Positions 22,918-30,640 of a stretch of DNA of 64,000 nucleotides are shown in pieces. Location of the stretch: assembly GCA_903865745.1 (NCBI GenBank), contig CAIPKV010000071.1:1-64000 (forward strand). The letters are read 5' to 3'. The first letter of the stretch is position 1, and every line of letters begins with the position of its first letter. The notes under the pieces are model-generated. The model worked only from the letters and a program-made list of their open reading frames with translations, was not told the DNA's origin and made no database searches. A program made the position numbers and the translations under genes. The stretch is from an uncultured Verrucomicrobia subdivision 3 bacterium (GTDB lineage: Bacteria > Verrucomicrobiota > Verrucomicrobiia > Limisphaerales > UBA11358).

Positions 22918-22988
22918 CGAAGGTAACGAAGGGAACGAAGAAATTCCGGTTAAGCAGTCCCAACCTTCGTTTCCTTCGTTCGCTTCTG
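22918..22988. repeat. Imperfect palindrome, GAAGGTAAC family copy 1
   Basis: A left arm of repeated GAAGGTAACGAAGGGAACG type words and a right arm of CTTCGTTTCCTTCGTTC type words can pair imperfectly over about 22 bp around a ~24-base loop. It starts 24 bp after thiC and could act as a terminator or be a mobile repeat. A second, diverged copy is at 23405..23478. Confidence 0.65.
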
Positions 22989-23106
22989 TAGAGATTGGCC
23001 GGAAAATCGAGGCGGCGCGCTCGCGCCTCACGGCCGATGATTTAGTTTAGTCGGGCAGAGCTGCCGCTCTGCCCATTTTTATATCCCAATCGTCCCAGTG
23101 AGTTAG

Positions 23107-23309
23107 GTAAACGCCTTTGCGTAGCTGGTAAACGTCTTTTTCTACTATGTAAACGTCTGTTTGCGGGTCGTAAACGTACAAGTGGAGGGTGTAAACGTCT
23201 TTTTGTGCCCGGTAAACGTCCGTTTGCCCCTCGTAAATGTCTGCTTGGGGGGTGTAAACGTCTGGTTGCACCCGGTAAACGTCTGGCTGCACCGGATAAA
23301 TAGCTTTTT
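23107..23309. repeat. 21-bp-period repeat array A3, core GTAAACGTCT plus variable 11 bp
   Basis: Nine units begin exactly every 21 bp at 23107, 23128, 23149, 23170, 23191, 23212, 23233, 23254 and 23275, with a tenth partial unit. Each begins GTAAACG or a near match, mostly extended to GTAAACGTCT. The remaining ~11 bases differ in nearly every unit. The minus-strand ORF 23047..23316 reads it as a DVY-containing heptapeptide repeat, but there is no evidence that it is translated. Confidence 0.95.
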
Positions 23310-23369
23310 TACACATCTAAATCATTTAAACCTCTCAAAAAGCTATTTACGGAGCGCAACCAGACGTTT
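23277..23369. repeat. Fold-back unit at the end of array A3 (33-bp inverted repeat)
   Basis: The last array unit plus following bases (23277-23309) is matched by an inverted copy at 23337-23369, identical at 27 of 33 positions. The 10 outer and 13 inner bases (TAAATAGCTTTTT) match perfectly. The loop is about 27 bases. The inverted copy carries the array core, so the array ends with one unit flipped. Confidence 0.85.
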
Positions 23370-23404
23370 CAGCGGTGGCGTGGATTATGTGCCGGCCAAA
23401 AATT

Positions 23405-23478
23405 ACAGAAGGTAACCAAGGAAACAAAGATTGGGATAGGCTGACAGGAATTCCTTTGTTCCCTTGGTTGCTTCCTGT
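23405..23478. repeat. Imperfect palindrome, GAAGGTAAC family copy 2
   Basis: The arm ACAGAAGGTAACCAAGGAAA pairs with a right arm containing CCCTTGGTTGCTTCCTGT over about 25 bp with roughly four mismatches. It has the same layout as the element at 22918..22988 but different bases within the arms, so pairing rather than sequence seems conserved. Confidence 0.65.
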
Positions 23479-23796
23479 TCAAAACCCGGCCGGTTGGCAG
23501 TTGGAAAGTTTGGTTTACCGATGTTATGCCGAGGTTTTGGAACAAGAGCGAGTCGCGCGGACGCGAGCCGTTGACGTTTTGGCGTCGGTATTTGTCGTTG
23601 ATGTAGGCCGGCGGGACGTCGCCCGACGAGCATGAGTCAGAGATTGGGCGGTTGGCGGCGTTGCAACCGGTCATCTTGCGGGAGAAACCCGGCTGGGTTC
23701 GACGTCGCCAGCAAAACCAAGTTGGCGTGGCTGGCTAAAAGTTTGTTCCGTAGCAATTACCCCAGAAACGCACCGGCGTGGAGCGGTCGCCGTCCT
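23479..23796. other. 318-bp stretch without a convincing gene
   Basis: The six-frame ORFs here (for example 23369..23674 minus and 23632..24138 plus) have no recognisable domain, no ribosome-binding site, and run through repeats or over the lectin-like gene. The sequence is GC-rich, and I found no clear hairpin, promoter or RNA gene in it. Confidence 0.6.
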
Positions 23797-24129
23797 TTAC
23801 GCTCCGAGCGCCAGCCAACTGAAAGCCACGGAGTAAACGCGCGTCTCCCGCCAGGTGGCAATTTCGGCGATGAAGCCGGTGCCGGTGATTTCTGTGGCGG
23901 TGAGCGTGAGGCGGCTGGCATCGCGCTGGTCGAGGTCGAAGCCGGTCAAGCCGAGGTGGACGACGGGCGGCGCAGCGAACGGCGTGCTGAAATAGACCGC
24001 GAAGCGCAGGACGCGGATTTCATCGTGAGCATCAGCCGGCGGCGTGGCGAGGGTCCAACCTTCGGTGAGCGTGCCGACTTGTACGGTGGCGGACAGGGAT
24101 TTCCAAGATTGCATATGAGTTCCAATCAA
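23797..24129 (-). CDS. H-type lectin domain protein
   Basis: A 110-aa protein. Nearly the whole length fits the H-type lectin (discoidin-II-like) sugar-binding fold: F-x(3)-F then PPVVHLGLTGFDLDQ, ATEITGTGFIAEIATW and the terminal VAFSWLALG. Such domains bind GalNAc/Gal-type sugars as trimers in eukaryotes; in bacteria they appear alone or on phage and surface proteins. There is no signal peptide. An AGGAGA lies about 13 bases before a TTG at 24129 and about 28 bases before an ATG at 24114, so TTG is the better-supported start. It stands alone on the minus strand between repeat-rich DNA and a small hypothetical gene. Confidence 0.75.
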   Translation of the reverse strand: MIGTHMQSWKSLSATVQVGTLTEGWTLATPPADAHDEIRVLRFAVYFSTPFAAPPVVHLGLTGFDLDQRDASRLTLTATEITGTGFIAEIATWRETRVYSVAFSWLALGA

Positions 24130-24282
24130 ACGGGTTAAAGTTTCTCCTTGGCTGCAACCGCGGTTACGGCGCGCAGCTACCTGAGATTTAAATCAGGGCC
24201 GGGCGCGAACGCAAGCCTGCAATGGAAAAATGGGCGGGCAATCGGACCGCCCCCGACGCCGTTGCCGATGGAATCCTCCGGA

Positions 24283-24471
24283 TCAGCCCCAAGCGGCCAG
24301 GATGGCTTCGGCTTTCACGACTTGCTCGGGCGATCCGGTGAAGTTGAATTTGAATTTTCCGGACTGGCGGGTGACGAGGATTTTGATGGTGTCGAGTCCA
24401 TGCGAGATCATGTGGAAGCGGAGTTGTTTGTTGATTTCGCGGAATCCGTGTTGTTGGAGGCTATTGCTCAT
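24283..24471 (-). CDS. Small hypothetical protein (62 aa)
   Basis: The protein starts MSNSLQQHGFREINKQL and ends in an amphipathic stretch (SPEQVVKAEAILAAW). The middle, KILVTRQSGKFKFNFTG, reads like two beta strands, so a small beta-beta-alpha protein is plausible. The ATG is preceded by GGAG at close spacing. Codon use resembles the neighbours. I do not know the function; it lies in a row of minus-strand genes without an obvious operon partner. Confidence 0.55.
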   Translation of the reverse strand: MSNSLQQHGFREINKQLRFHMISHGLDTIKILVTRQSGKFKFNFTGSPEQVVKAEAILAAWG

Positions 24472-24534
24472 GCTCCAGCTTCAGTGCGGGACCGAGGCAT
24501 AGCAATGTTAAACGCCGTTTAATTCAAACTCGCC

Positions 24535-24867
24535 TCAGGCCTTCTTTACGAAGCAGGCTTTGAGACCGACGGCGATGCCGTCCACTTTGCAGGAAATTTC
24601 GTGGTCCCCATCTACGAGACGGATGGGTTTGGACTTGGAGCCGCCCTTGAGCACGGACGAACCGCCGAGCTTCAAATCTTTGATGAGGATGACGCAATCG
24701 CCATCGGCGAGGACGTTGCCGTGGGCGTCTTTGACGACGCGCGGCCCGGCGGCGACTTCGGGCGCGGCTGCGCGCGGCCATTCGTGACCGCAGGTGACGC
24801 ATTCCCATTTATCAGGGAACTCCAGGACTTCGGTCATTTCGCACATCGGGCAGGCAGGTTGGCTCAT
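24535..24867 (-). CDS. yjdM: PhnA/YjdM family zinc-ribbon protein
   Basis: A 110-aa protein. The N-terminal zinc ribbon has CPMC (residues 6-9) and CVTC (residues 24-27). The SH3-like C-terminal domain carries the family signature VVKDAHGNVLADGD and VLKGGSKSKPIRLV-type sequence. The family was named for the E. coli phosphonate region but is not needed for phosphonate use; its role remains unclear. Length and both domains are complete. It is monocistronic on the minus strand as far as I can see. Confidence 0.9.
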   Translation of the reverse strand: MSQPACPMCEMTEVLEFPDKWECVTCGHEWPRAAAPEVAAGPRVVKDAHGNVLADGDCVILIKDLKLGGSSVLKGGSKSKPIRLVDGDHEISCKVDGIAVGLKACFVKKA

Positions 24868-24941
24868 AAAGATACAGCTTAGCAGATTTTTGCGGGCGGA
24901 TACAAGTGTGCCCTGACAGCCGGCGGGAAGCTCAACGTAGT

Positions 24942-25532
24942 TTATGGTTTCTCGCGCTCGTTGATGACCTGTTCAATGCGGCGATCCGGCACGAGCCAGA
25001 GGGCGGCGACGAAGATGAACAGCGCGTGCGAAATATACGGACTCACAAACGCGAGCGGAATGGCCGCGAGATAGCAGAGCGGCGAAATGTTTTCCTTCCA
25101 GCGGTTGCCGACGGCGAGCGCGAGCAACGAGTCTTTACCCTGCTGCCGGATGATGGCGTGCTCCAAAATATAGTACGCCACGCCCGCCATCATCAGCACG
25201 AAGGCGTAAACCGCCGTGGGCGCAGGCGCGAGGTGGTTTGCACCGACCCACGCGGTGGTGAAGGGAAACAGCGACAACCAGAACAGGAGATGCAGGTTCG
25301 CCCAGAGGATGCCGCCGGTGACTTTCTCAGTCGAATGGAACATGTGGTGATGATTGTTCCAGTAGATGCCGACGTAGATGAAACTTAAAACGTAACTTAG
25401 AAAAACGGGCAGCAGCCCCTTCAAGTCGGCCAAGCCGTCAGCATGCGCCGGCACATGAAGCTCCAGCACCATGATGGTGATTATGATGGCGATGACGCCG
25501 TCGCTGAAGGCCTCGACGCGATTCTTTTCCAT
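24942..25532 (-). CDS. TMEM175-family (DUF1211) potassium channel-like membrane protein
   Basis: A 196-aa protein with about six hydrophobic segments. The family signature near the N-terminus, RVEAFSDGVIAI, forms the first helix that lines the pore in TMEM175 channels. NHHHMFH in the middle is also typical. Bacterial members have one six-helix repeat and form tetrameric K+-permeable channels. It is followed by yjdM on the same strand after a 74-bp gap. The family is clear; conductance here is inferred from it. Confidence 0.87.
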   Translation of the reverse strand: MEKNRVEAFSDGVIAIIITIMVLELHVPAHADGLADLKGLLPVFLSYVLSFIYVGIYWNNHHHMFHSTEKVTGGILWANLHLLFWLSLFPFTTAWVGANHLAPAPTAVYAFVLMMAGVAYYILEHAIIRQQGKDSLLALAVGNRWKENISPLCYLAAIPLAFVSPYISHALFIFVAALWLVPDRRIEQVINEREKP

Positions 25533-25589
25533 GCGGCGATTTTATAGGACTGGCGGGGGCGGTGCAAATGTCGCGCGAACAGTTGCCGG

Positions 25590-25629
25590 AAAAAACTGTC
25601 GCTCCTGAAGGAAGTTTCAGGAGCGACAG
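25590..25629 (-). terminator. Rho-independent terminator of the 41-aa gene
   Basis: A perfect 14-bp stem (CTGTCGCTCCTGAA and its complement, 6-base loop) followed by a run of six T on the minus strand, 16 bp after the stop of the small basic gene. Confidence 0.93.
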
Positions 25630-25645
25630 GCAATGCTGACTGGCG

Positions 25646-25771
25646 TTACCGTTTCTTGCCAGCGGCGGACTTGGCCGCAACGGCGGCGTTTTTCTTCGCG
25701 TTGGCGCTGCTGGTCTTGGCGTCTTTCTGGCCGGACTTCTTCTGCGTGGCTTTCGGGGATTTATCGCCCAT
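25646..25771 (-). CDS. Small lysine-rich basic protein (41 aa)
   Basis: Too short for the ORF track. The protein begins MGDKSPKATQKKSGQ and ends AAKSAAGKKR; it is about one quarter Lys, with Ala, Ser and Asn and no hydrophobic core. Similar very short Lys/Ala-rich proteins starting MGDKSPK occur in other Planctomycetes-Verrucomicrobia genomes, to my recollection. The gene has its own strong terminator and sits alone, suggesting a separately transcribed, abundant product. Binding to nucleic acid is a guess from charge only. Confidence 0.7.
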   Translation of the reverse strand: MGDKSPKATQKKSGQKDAKTSSANAKKNAAVAAKSAAGKKR

Positions 25772-25878
25772 AACTTTTTATTTTGGTTCTGCGGTTGACT
25801 GACCGGCGGCATGGAATTTTCTCCGGCGGGAAGACTATCGTGCTGGCCCGCCTGGTAATTGTAAAGGCGGGCGGGGAT

Positions 25879-26616
25879 TTATTTGCGGGGGCGCGTCACG
25901 CGGACTTCGACCCGATAAACGATGCGCACCAGCAAATCGCCACGGCCACCGCGCGGTTTCGGCAAGCCTTCGTTTGCGAGGCGGATGATTTCTCCGCGCG
26001 CCACGCCGCGCGGAATCGGGACGCGCAACTGGCTGCCGGTGAGGCCGCGAATCATTTCTGAGCCGCCTTGCACGGCGCGTTCGGATTTAATTTTCAGATC
26101 ACAACGCAAATCGGAGCCGCGCACTTTGAAGCGGAAGTTTGGCTGTGCCTTTACGCGCAGTTGCACGCAGCCGCCGGCGAAAGTACCGGTGCGCGAAAGC
26201 TTGAAGCGCGTGCCGGGGGCGGTTTCTGGCGGGATGACAAGGTCGTAAGTCTCCGCGCCATCGGGGTTGGCGGGGTCGGAGATGCGCACCTCGCGTCTCG
26301 TACCGCGCAGAAAGTCTTCGAGAGGCAGGTGAACGTCCTGCGCCAGGTTGCGCTGGATTTTTGTGCCTTGCGCGGGTGCGGAAGACGGTTTTGGCGCATC
26401 GAGTTCTCGGTCGTAGGCGGCGCGCAGGTCTGGATCGCTTAAGACTTCGTGCGCAGCATTGAGTTCCTGCGTGCGCGCCAGGGCGGCAGGCGAATCTGGA
26501 TTTACGTCGGGATGAAGCTGTTTGGCCAGCAACCGGTAGGCGGCGCGGATTTGCGCCAGCGTGCAGCGTCGGTCAAGTCCGAGCGTGGCGTAGTGATTTT
26601 TTCCGGCGCGTTGCAA
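25879..26616 (-). CDS. cbpA: DnaJ-class co-chaperone (CbpA-like)
   Basis: A 245-aa protein with an N-terminal J domain (HYATLGLD and the HPD motif at residues 35-37) that stimulates DnaK ATPase. It lacks the zinc-finger domain of true DnaJ and goes through a short linker to the beta-sheet substrate-binding domains (LPLEDFLRGTRREVRI, IPRGVARGEIIRLANEGLP). This order is that of CbpA/DjlA-type class II J proteins, though shorter than CbpA (~306 aa). Ten bases separate it from an upstream 78-aa gene, suggesting a two-gene operon. The symbol is by domain layout only. Confidence 0.85.
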   Translation of the reverse strand: MQRAGKNHYATLGLDRRCTLAQIRAAYRLLAKQLHPDVNPDSPAALARTQELNAAHEVLSDPDLRAAYDRELDAPKPSSAPAQGTKIQRNLAQDVHLPLEDFLRGTRREVRISDPANPDGAETYDLVIPPETAPGTRFKLSRTGTFAGGCVQLRVKAQPNFRFKVRGSDLRCDLKIKSERAVQGGSEMIRGLTGSQLRVPIPRGVARGEIIRLANEGLPKPRGGRGDLLVRIVYRVEVRVTRPRK

Positions 26617-26625
26617 GTTGCCAGC

Positions 26626-26862
26626 TTACTGCGCGACGGCGTCCACGTCAGCTTCATTGATGGCCGGCGACTTTTTGCCGGCGGTCAACAGGTGCGCACC
26701 CTTGAGCAGGCGGCAGAAATCTTTTTTGCTGGTGACGACTTTGGTGCCGGCTTTGCTGGTGAGGCTGGGATGGGATTTATATTCCACCTCCAAGCGTTCG
26801 AGGCGGACAATGCGGATAAACTGGCCGTCTTTTTTCCAGACCTGGGCTTGGGCGAGTTTCAT
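26626..26862 (-). CDS. Small hypothetical protein upstream of the J-protein gene (78 aa)
   Basis: The protein begins MKLAQAQVWKKDGQFIRIV and is basic and beta-rich in its first half. It contains YKSHPSLTSKAGTKVVTSKKDF and a polar C-terminus. I recognise no domain. Its stop is 9 bases before the start of the cbpA-like gene, so it is probably co-transcribed with it. The spacing and a codon use similar to neighbours support a real gene. Confidence 0.6.
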   Translation of the reverse strand: MKLAQAQVWKKDGQFIRIVRLERLEVEYKSHPSLTSKAGTKVVTSKKDFCRLLKGAHLLTAGKKSPAINEADVDAVAQ

Positions 26863-26928
26863 GCTAAGGAAATTAAACTATCTCGGGCGGCGTCCGCTGC
26901 GCCGGGATGAAGTTGGCGGAAGAAGTTT

Positions 26929-26957
26929 GCCTCTCCTGTTGTTTGTGCAGGAGAGGC
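26929..26957 (-). terminator. Hairpin after the 28-aa gene
   Basis: A perfect 10-bp stem GCCTCTCCTG / CAGGAGAGGC with a 9-base loop, 14 bp after the stop of the tiny basic gene on the minus strand. It is followed by only a weak T-rich tail, so it may be a terminator or an RNA-stabilising hairpin. Confidence 0.7.
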
Positions 26958-26971
26958 AATAACCAGCAATG

Positions 26972-27058
26972 TTACTTCTTTTTGGCGGCGGGCTTTTTGG
27001 CAGCGGCCTTTTTCGGAGCGGGTTTGGATGCTTTGGATTTAACAACTTTTTTAGCCAT
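26972..27058 (-). CDS. Tiny lysine/alanine/proline-rich protein (28 aa)
   Basis: Below the ORF-track cut-off. It reads MAKKVVKSKASKPAPKKA and continues in AAKKPAAKKK. Composition and KPAAKK repeats resemble histone H1-like C-terminal tails of bacterial nucleoid proteins, but no folded domain is present. Like the 41-aa gene 1.2 kb away it is followed by its own hairpin. DNA or RNA binding is inferred from composition. It could also be the relic of a longer histone-like gene. Confidence 0.6.
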   Translation of the reverse strand: MAKKVVKSKASKPAPKKAAAKKPAAKKK

Positions 27059-27383
27059 GATGTTGATTTGAGTTACAGTTTGACTGCGTGCGGGATGATT
27101 AGTTTCCCCGCAACCTTCGGCATCATGTTACGCTCCGGTGACATTGTAAATGACCGAAATGAAATGATTTTCGCGTCATCCGGTAAAGCTAGCCTGATTT
27201 ATTTGTTGAAATAAGGCTTGTGCCGCGCCAGAAAGAGTCCATGCTCACCGAATCTGTTAGATAGCTTGTCAGTCCCACGGCATGGTAAATCTTCAAGTGA
27301 ACTTGTTTCAGTGATGATTTGAAATCCGAAAGTCGGAAACAGTCTGGTGAGTGCAGTGTTAGTCGGACAGTAAAATACATCAC
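27059..27383. other. Divergent intergenic region upstream of the RRM gene
   Basis: 325 bp of lower GC than the surroundings, without a convincing ORF. It must hold the promoters of the tiny minus-strand gene and the RRM gene. A long 5' leader for the RNA-binding protein, as in cold-induced genes, is possible, but I could not define a structure by eye. Confidence 0.5.
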
Positions 27384-27713
27384 ATGAGCAATAAACTATT
27401 CGTAGGAAATCTTTCCTTCAATACTACCGAAAACGACCTGAACGACGCCTTTGCGGCGCACGGCACGGTCACGGAAACCAACCTGATGATGGATCGCATG
27501 ACCAACCGCCCCCGTGGCTTTGGTTTCGTGACCATGAGCACGGCGGAAGAAGCGCAGAAAGCCATTGCCGCCTTGAACGGTGCGCAATTGGATGGCCGCG
27601 CCCTCACCGTCAACGTCGCCCGTCCGCGTGAAGAACGCGCGCCCGGCAGCGGTGGTGGTGGCCGTCGCGAATTCGGCGGTGGCGGCGGTGGCGGTCGTCG
27701 CGAACGTTACTAA
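27384..27713 (+). CDS. RRM-type RNA-binding protein (glycine-rich tail)
   Basis: A 109-aa protein. One RNA recognition motif with RNP2 LFVGNLSF (residues 5-12) and RNP1 RGFGFVTM (about 44-51), followed by an Arg/Gly-rich tail. This is the layout of cyanobacterial Rbp and other bacterial glycine-rich RNA-binding proteins, often cold-induced RNA chaperones. It is a single-gene unit ending in a strong terminator. There is no obvious Shine-Dalgarno before the ATG. Confidence 0.95.
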   Translation: MSNKLFVGNLSFNTTENDLNDAFAAHGTVTETNLMMDRMTNRPRGFGFVTMSTAEEAQKAIAALNGAQLDGRALTVNVARPREERAPGSGGGGRREFGGGGGGGRRERY

Positions 27714-27733
27714 TCCGTTTTAGGATTTTGCAC

Positions 27734-27774
27734 GGCGGGGTTCGGGTGAACCGAACCCCGCCTTTTTTATTTTT
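27734..27774 (+). terminator. Rho-independent terminator after the RRM gene
   Basis: A perfect 12-bp stem GGCGGGGTTCGG / CCGAACCCCGCC with a 5-base loop, followed by TTTTTTATTTTT. Confidence 0.96.
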
Positions 27775-27789
27775 CCCCGTTACGTCTGC

Positions 27790-28017
27790 ATGAAAGCTCC
27801 CACTAAAGAAGAACATATCGAAGTCGAAGGCCGGGTTCAAACCGTCCTGCCCGGCACGATGTTCCGCGTCGAGTTGGAGAACAAGCACGTTGTCCTGGCC
27901 ACCATCTGTGGCAAGATGCGCAAACGCTGGGTTCGCCTGACCGTCGGCGACCGCGTCAAGATGGAGATGTCGCCCTACGACTTGAATAAGGCGCGCATCA
28001 CCTGGCGGTTGAAATAA
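27790..28017 (+). CDS. infA: Translation initiation factor IF-1
   Basis: A 75-aa single S1-like OB-fold protein. The family core is visible: [20 protein letters not shown], then [15 protein letters not shown] and the usual end [15 protein letters not shown]-1 occupies the ribosomal A site during initiation. The length is normal. Here it is not beside ribosomal protein genes but sits between the RRM gene and a DEAD-box helicase gene, all RNA-related, same strand. Confidence 0.96.
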   Translation: MKAPTKEEHIEVEGRVQTVLPGTMFRVELENKHVVLATICGKMRKRWVRLTVGDRVKMEMSPYDLNKARITWRLK

Positions 28018-28094
28018 GTTTTCTGCGCGGCTCCTCGCTGCGCCGCCCATTCGAGCGTGCCAAACCGCTCCCCGATTTTTACACTCTTTCAGTT

Positions 28095-29540
28095 ATGTCA
28101 TTTGAAGTTCTCGGCCTCGCGCCCAAAATTCTGCAAGCCGTCAAAGAAGCCGGTTACACCGAGCCCACCCCAATTCAGTTGGCGGCAATACCGCCGATTG
28201 TCGCCGGCCACGATCTCATCGGTATCGCGCAGACTGGCACCGGTAAGACGGCGGCGTTCACGCTGCCGATGCTCACGAAGCTCGCTGCTGCCCAAGCCGC
28301 CGCCGGCCCGAATCGCCGCACCCGCGTGCTGATCCTGGCGCCCACGCGCGAACTCGTCGTGCAGATCGAGGAAAACATCCGCGCCTACGCCAAACATCTT
28401 CCGCTCACTATCGCCACGGTTTTCGGTGGGGTGGGCGAACAGCCGCAAATCCGCGCCTTGCGTGCCGCAACCGACATTGTCGTCGCGTGTCCGGGGCGGT
28501 TGCTCGATTTGCTCGGTCGGCGTAATGGCGATTTCTCCGGCCTGCAATTTCTCGTGCTCGATGAAGCTGACCGCATGCTGGACATGGGTTTTCTTCCATC
28601 CATCCGGCAGATTGTCCGCCAGCTTCCGAAGCAGCGCCAGACGCTGATGTTCTCCGCCACGCTTTCGAAGGAGATTGAGTCGCTCACGCACGAATTTCAA
28701 AACGCGCCCAAAATTATCCAGATTGGCCGCCGCGCGAATCCGGCCGAGACCGTCACCCAGCTGGTCTACGAAGTGCCGAAGCATCTGAAGACGCCGCTGC
28801 TTATCCATCTGTTGAAGGAGCCCAATATGGATATGGTATTGGTTTTCTCGCGCATGAAGCACGCCGCCGACCGCCTCGCGCGCCAGTTGGAACAAGCCGG
28901 TATCCGCACCGCCACGCTGCATTCGAACCGTTCCCAAAACCAGCGTTTGCGCGCGTTGCAAGATTTCAAGTCCGGCGCCGTGCGCGTGCTCGTGGCAACG
29001 GACATCGCGGCCCGGGGCATTGATGTGGACGGCATATCGCACGTCGTGAATTATGATTTCCCGATGCACGTCGAAGATTACGTTCATCGCATTGGCCGCA
29101 CCGGCCGCGCGAATGCCATCGGCGACGCCATCAGCTTCGTGACCAACGAAGATCACAGCGAACTCCGCGCGCTCGAACGTTTCATCGGCCGTGGGATCGT
29201 GCGTAAAAAAGCGGAAGGTTTTAATTATACCGCCGCTGCGCCCGCCTACAATCCGGCCGACGAAGAACGTCGTCATCCGCGGCATCAACCGCAGCGCGGT
29301 CAACGTCCGCCGCGCAACGATCAACGCGAACAGCGCGGGCCGCAAAACTTTCCGCGCCCGTCATCCGGTCCGCGCCCGCCGCAGAGTGGCCGTCCACAGA
29401 GCGGCCGCCCGCAGTTCAGCTCCGGCCAACGTCCTCCGTCCGAGCCGGCCAGCGGTAATCGCGAAGGCGGTAACGAACGCCATTTTCCCAGCACCGCGCC
29501 CAGGTCGGGCGGCTTCCGCCGGCGCTTTGGCTTGCGCTGA
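28095..29540 (+). CDS. rhlE: DEAD-box ATP-dependent RNA helicase (RhlE-like)
   Basis: A 481-aa protein. Motifs in order: Q motif (EPTPIQLAAIP), motif I AQTGTGKT (about residue 46), PTREL, GG, DEAD in LVLDEADRMLDMG (about 155), SAT, ARGID in the second RecA domain, and HRIGRTGRA. The C-terminal ~105 residues are Arg/Pro/Gln/Ser-rich and disordered (PPQSGRPQSGRPQF), as in RhlE-type helicases acting on rRNA or mRNA. Neighbouring RRM and IF-1 genes suggest an RNA/translation context. RhlE versus another DEAD family is by resemblance only. Confidence 0.92.
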   Translation: MSFEVLGLAPKILQAVKEAGYTEPTPIQLAAIPPIVAGHDLIGIAQTGTGKTAAFTLPMLTKLAAAQAAAGPNRRTRVLILAPTRELVVQIEENIRAYAKHLPLTIATVFGGVGEQPQIRALRAATDIVVACPGRLLDLLGRRNGDFSGLQFLVLDEADRMLDMGFLPSIRQIVRQLPKQRQTLMFSATLSKEIESLTHEFQNAPKIIQIGRRANPAETVTQLVYEVPKHLKTPLLIHLLKEPNMDMVLVFSRMKHAADRLARQLEQAGIRTATLHSNRSQNQRLRALQDFKSGAVRVLVATDIAARGIDVDGISHVVNYDFPMHVEDYVHRIGRTGRANAIGDAISFVTNEDHSELRALERFIGRGIVRKKAEGFNYTAAAPAYNPADEERRHPRHQPQRGQRPPRNDQREQRGPQNFPRPSSGPRPPQSGRPQSGRPQFSSGQRPPSEPASGNREGGNERHFPSTAPRSGGFRRRFGLR

Positions 29541-29624
29541 ACGCACCCTTGGGTGCTGGCTAATTCGGCTGGCTTGGATTTATTTCGCCGGTAACTTTCC
29601 GGCAAAGTCTTCGTCAATCAAGGT

Positions 29625-30605
29625 ATGAGTTTTAAGCCAGCTCTACTCTCCTTGTGGTTGGTCTGTCTGCTGACGCGGGCAGCGGATTATAATCCTTTGG
29701 CGGTGGACCAAGCCGTTACGCCGATTCATGTGGACGTGACGTTTCACGATGCGGCCCGCAACCGCGACCTGCCGTTACGTATTTATCTCCCGACGAATAC
29801 CGTGCCGGAGCCGGTCGTTTTGTTTAGTCACGGTCTGGGTGGTACGCGCGCGGGCAGCGTTTTCCTGGGCGAACACTGGGCTGCGCGTGGCTACGTCGCG
29901 GTCTTTCTGCAGCATCCCGGCAGCGACGATTCCGTCTGGAAAGACCAGCCAATTGCGAAAAGGTTGCGCGCCATGAAGCAAGCCGCTTCGCTGGATAATT
30001 TTCTCCGGCGCGTTCGCGATGTCCCCGCCGTGCTCAACCAGCTTGAATTCTGGAACGCGGACAAAACCAATTTTCTCTTCGGTCGCCTGGATTTGAAAAA
30101 GGTCGGCATGTCCGGCCATTCTTTTGGCGCAGTAACGACCGAGGCCGTCAGTGGCGAGACGCTGCCCATCGAAGGCCAGAAGATTACCGACTCACGCATC
30201 ACGGCGGCGATTGCCTTTAGTCCGAGTCCCCCGCACGGTATTAGTACGGCGAAGGCGTTCGGCTCCGTGAAAATCCCGTGGCTGCTGATGACTGGCACCA
30301 AGGACGTCGCGCCCATTGGCAATGCGGATGTGCCGGCGCGCCTCTCCGTCTATCCCGCCTTGCACGGCGCCCCGAAATATGAGGTCGTCCTCTTTAACGC
30401 CGAGCACTCCGCCTTCACCGACCGGGCGCTGCCGGGCGACCGCGAACCGCGCAACCCGAATCATCATCGCGTGATCCTCGCCTTATCCACGGCCTTCTGG
30501 GACGCCTATCTGCGCGGCGATGCTGACGCGCTTGCGTGGCTGAATGGCGCCGGTCCGCGTTCGGTTATGGAGTCAGCGGATCGCTGGCAGTTTTCCGTGA
30601 AGTGA
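29625..30605 (+). CDS. Exported alpha/beta-hydrolase (dienelactone hydrolase / PAF-acetylhydrolase-like)
   Basis: A 326-aa protein with a short N-terminal hydrophobic segment typical of a signal peptide. The oxyanion-type HGLGGTRAG follows near 68. The nucleophile elbow GHSFG (Ser near residue 165) and a late His in NAEHSAF or NHHRV complete a plausible triad. The overall order, including VVLFSHGLGGTR and FLQHPGSDD, resembles bacterial platelet-activating-factor acetylhydrolase-like esterases. Substrate unknown. Its stop overlaps a possible start of the next gene (TGATG). Confidence 0.8.
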   Translation: MSFKPALLSLWLVCLLTRAADYNPLAVDQAVTPIHVDVTFHDAARNRDLPLRIYLPTNTVPEPVVLFSHGLGGTRAGSVFLGEHWAARGYVAVFLQHPGSDDSVWKDQPIAKRLRAMKQAASLDNFLRRVRDVPAVLNQLEFWNADKTNFLFGRLDLKKVGMSGHSFGAVTTEAVSGETLPIEGQKITDSRITAAIAFSPSPPHGISTAKAFGSVKIPWLLMTGTKDVAPIGNADVPARLSVYPALHGAPKYEVVLFNAEHSAFTDRALPGDREPRNPNHHRVILALSTAFWDAYLRGDADALAWLNGAGPRSVMESADRWQFSVK

Positions 30606-30640
30606 TGGCGCACCGCCGCCGCCTGCATTATCTTGGCGGC

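Noticed and set aside
23107-23309. CRISPR array
   Set aside because: The conserved part is only about 10 bp and the variable part 11 bp, far below CRISPR sizes; no cas genes are present. The same period occurs with other cores elsewhere.
23047-23316. Minus-strand DVY-repeat protein over array A3
   Set aside because: Same reason: an open frame forced by a period divisible by three.
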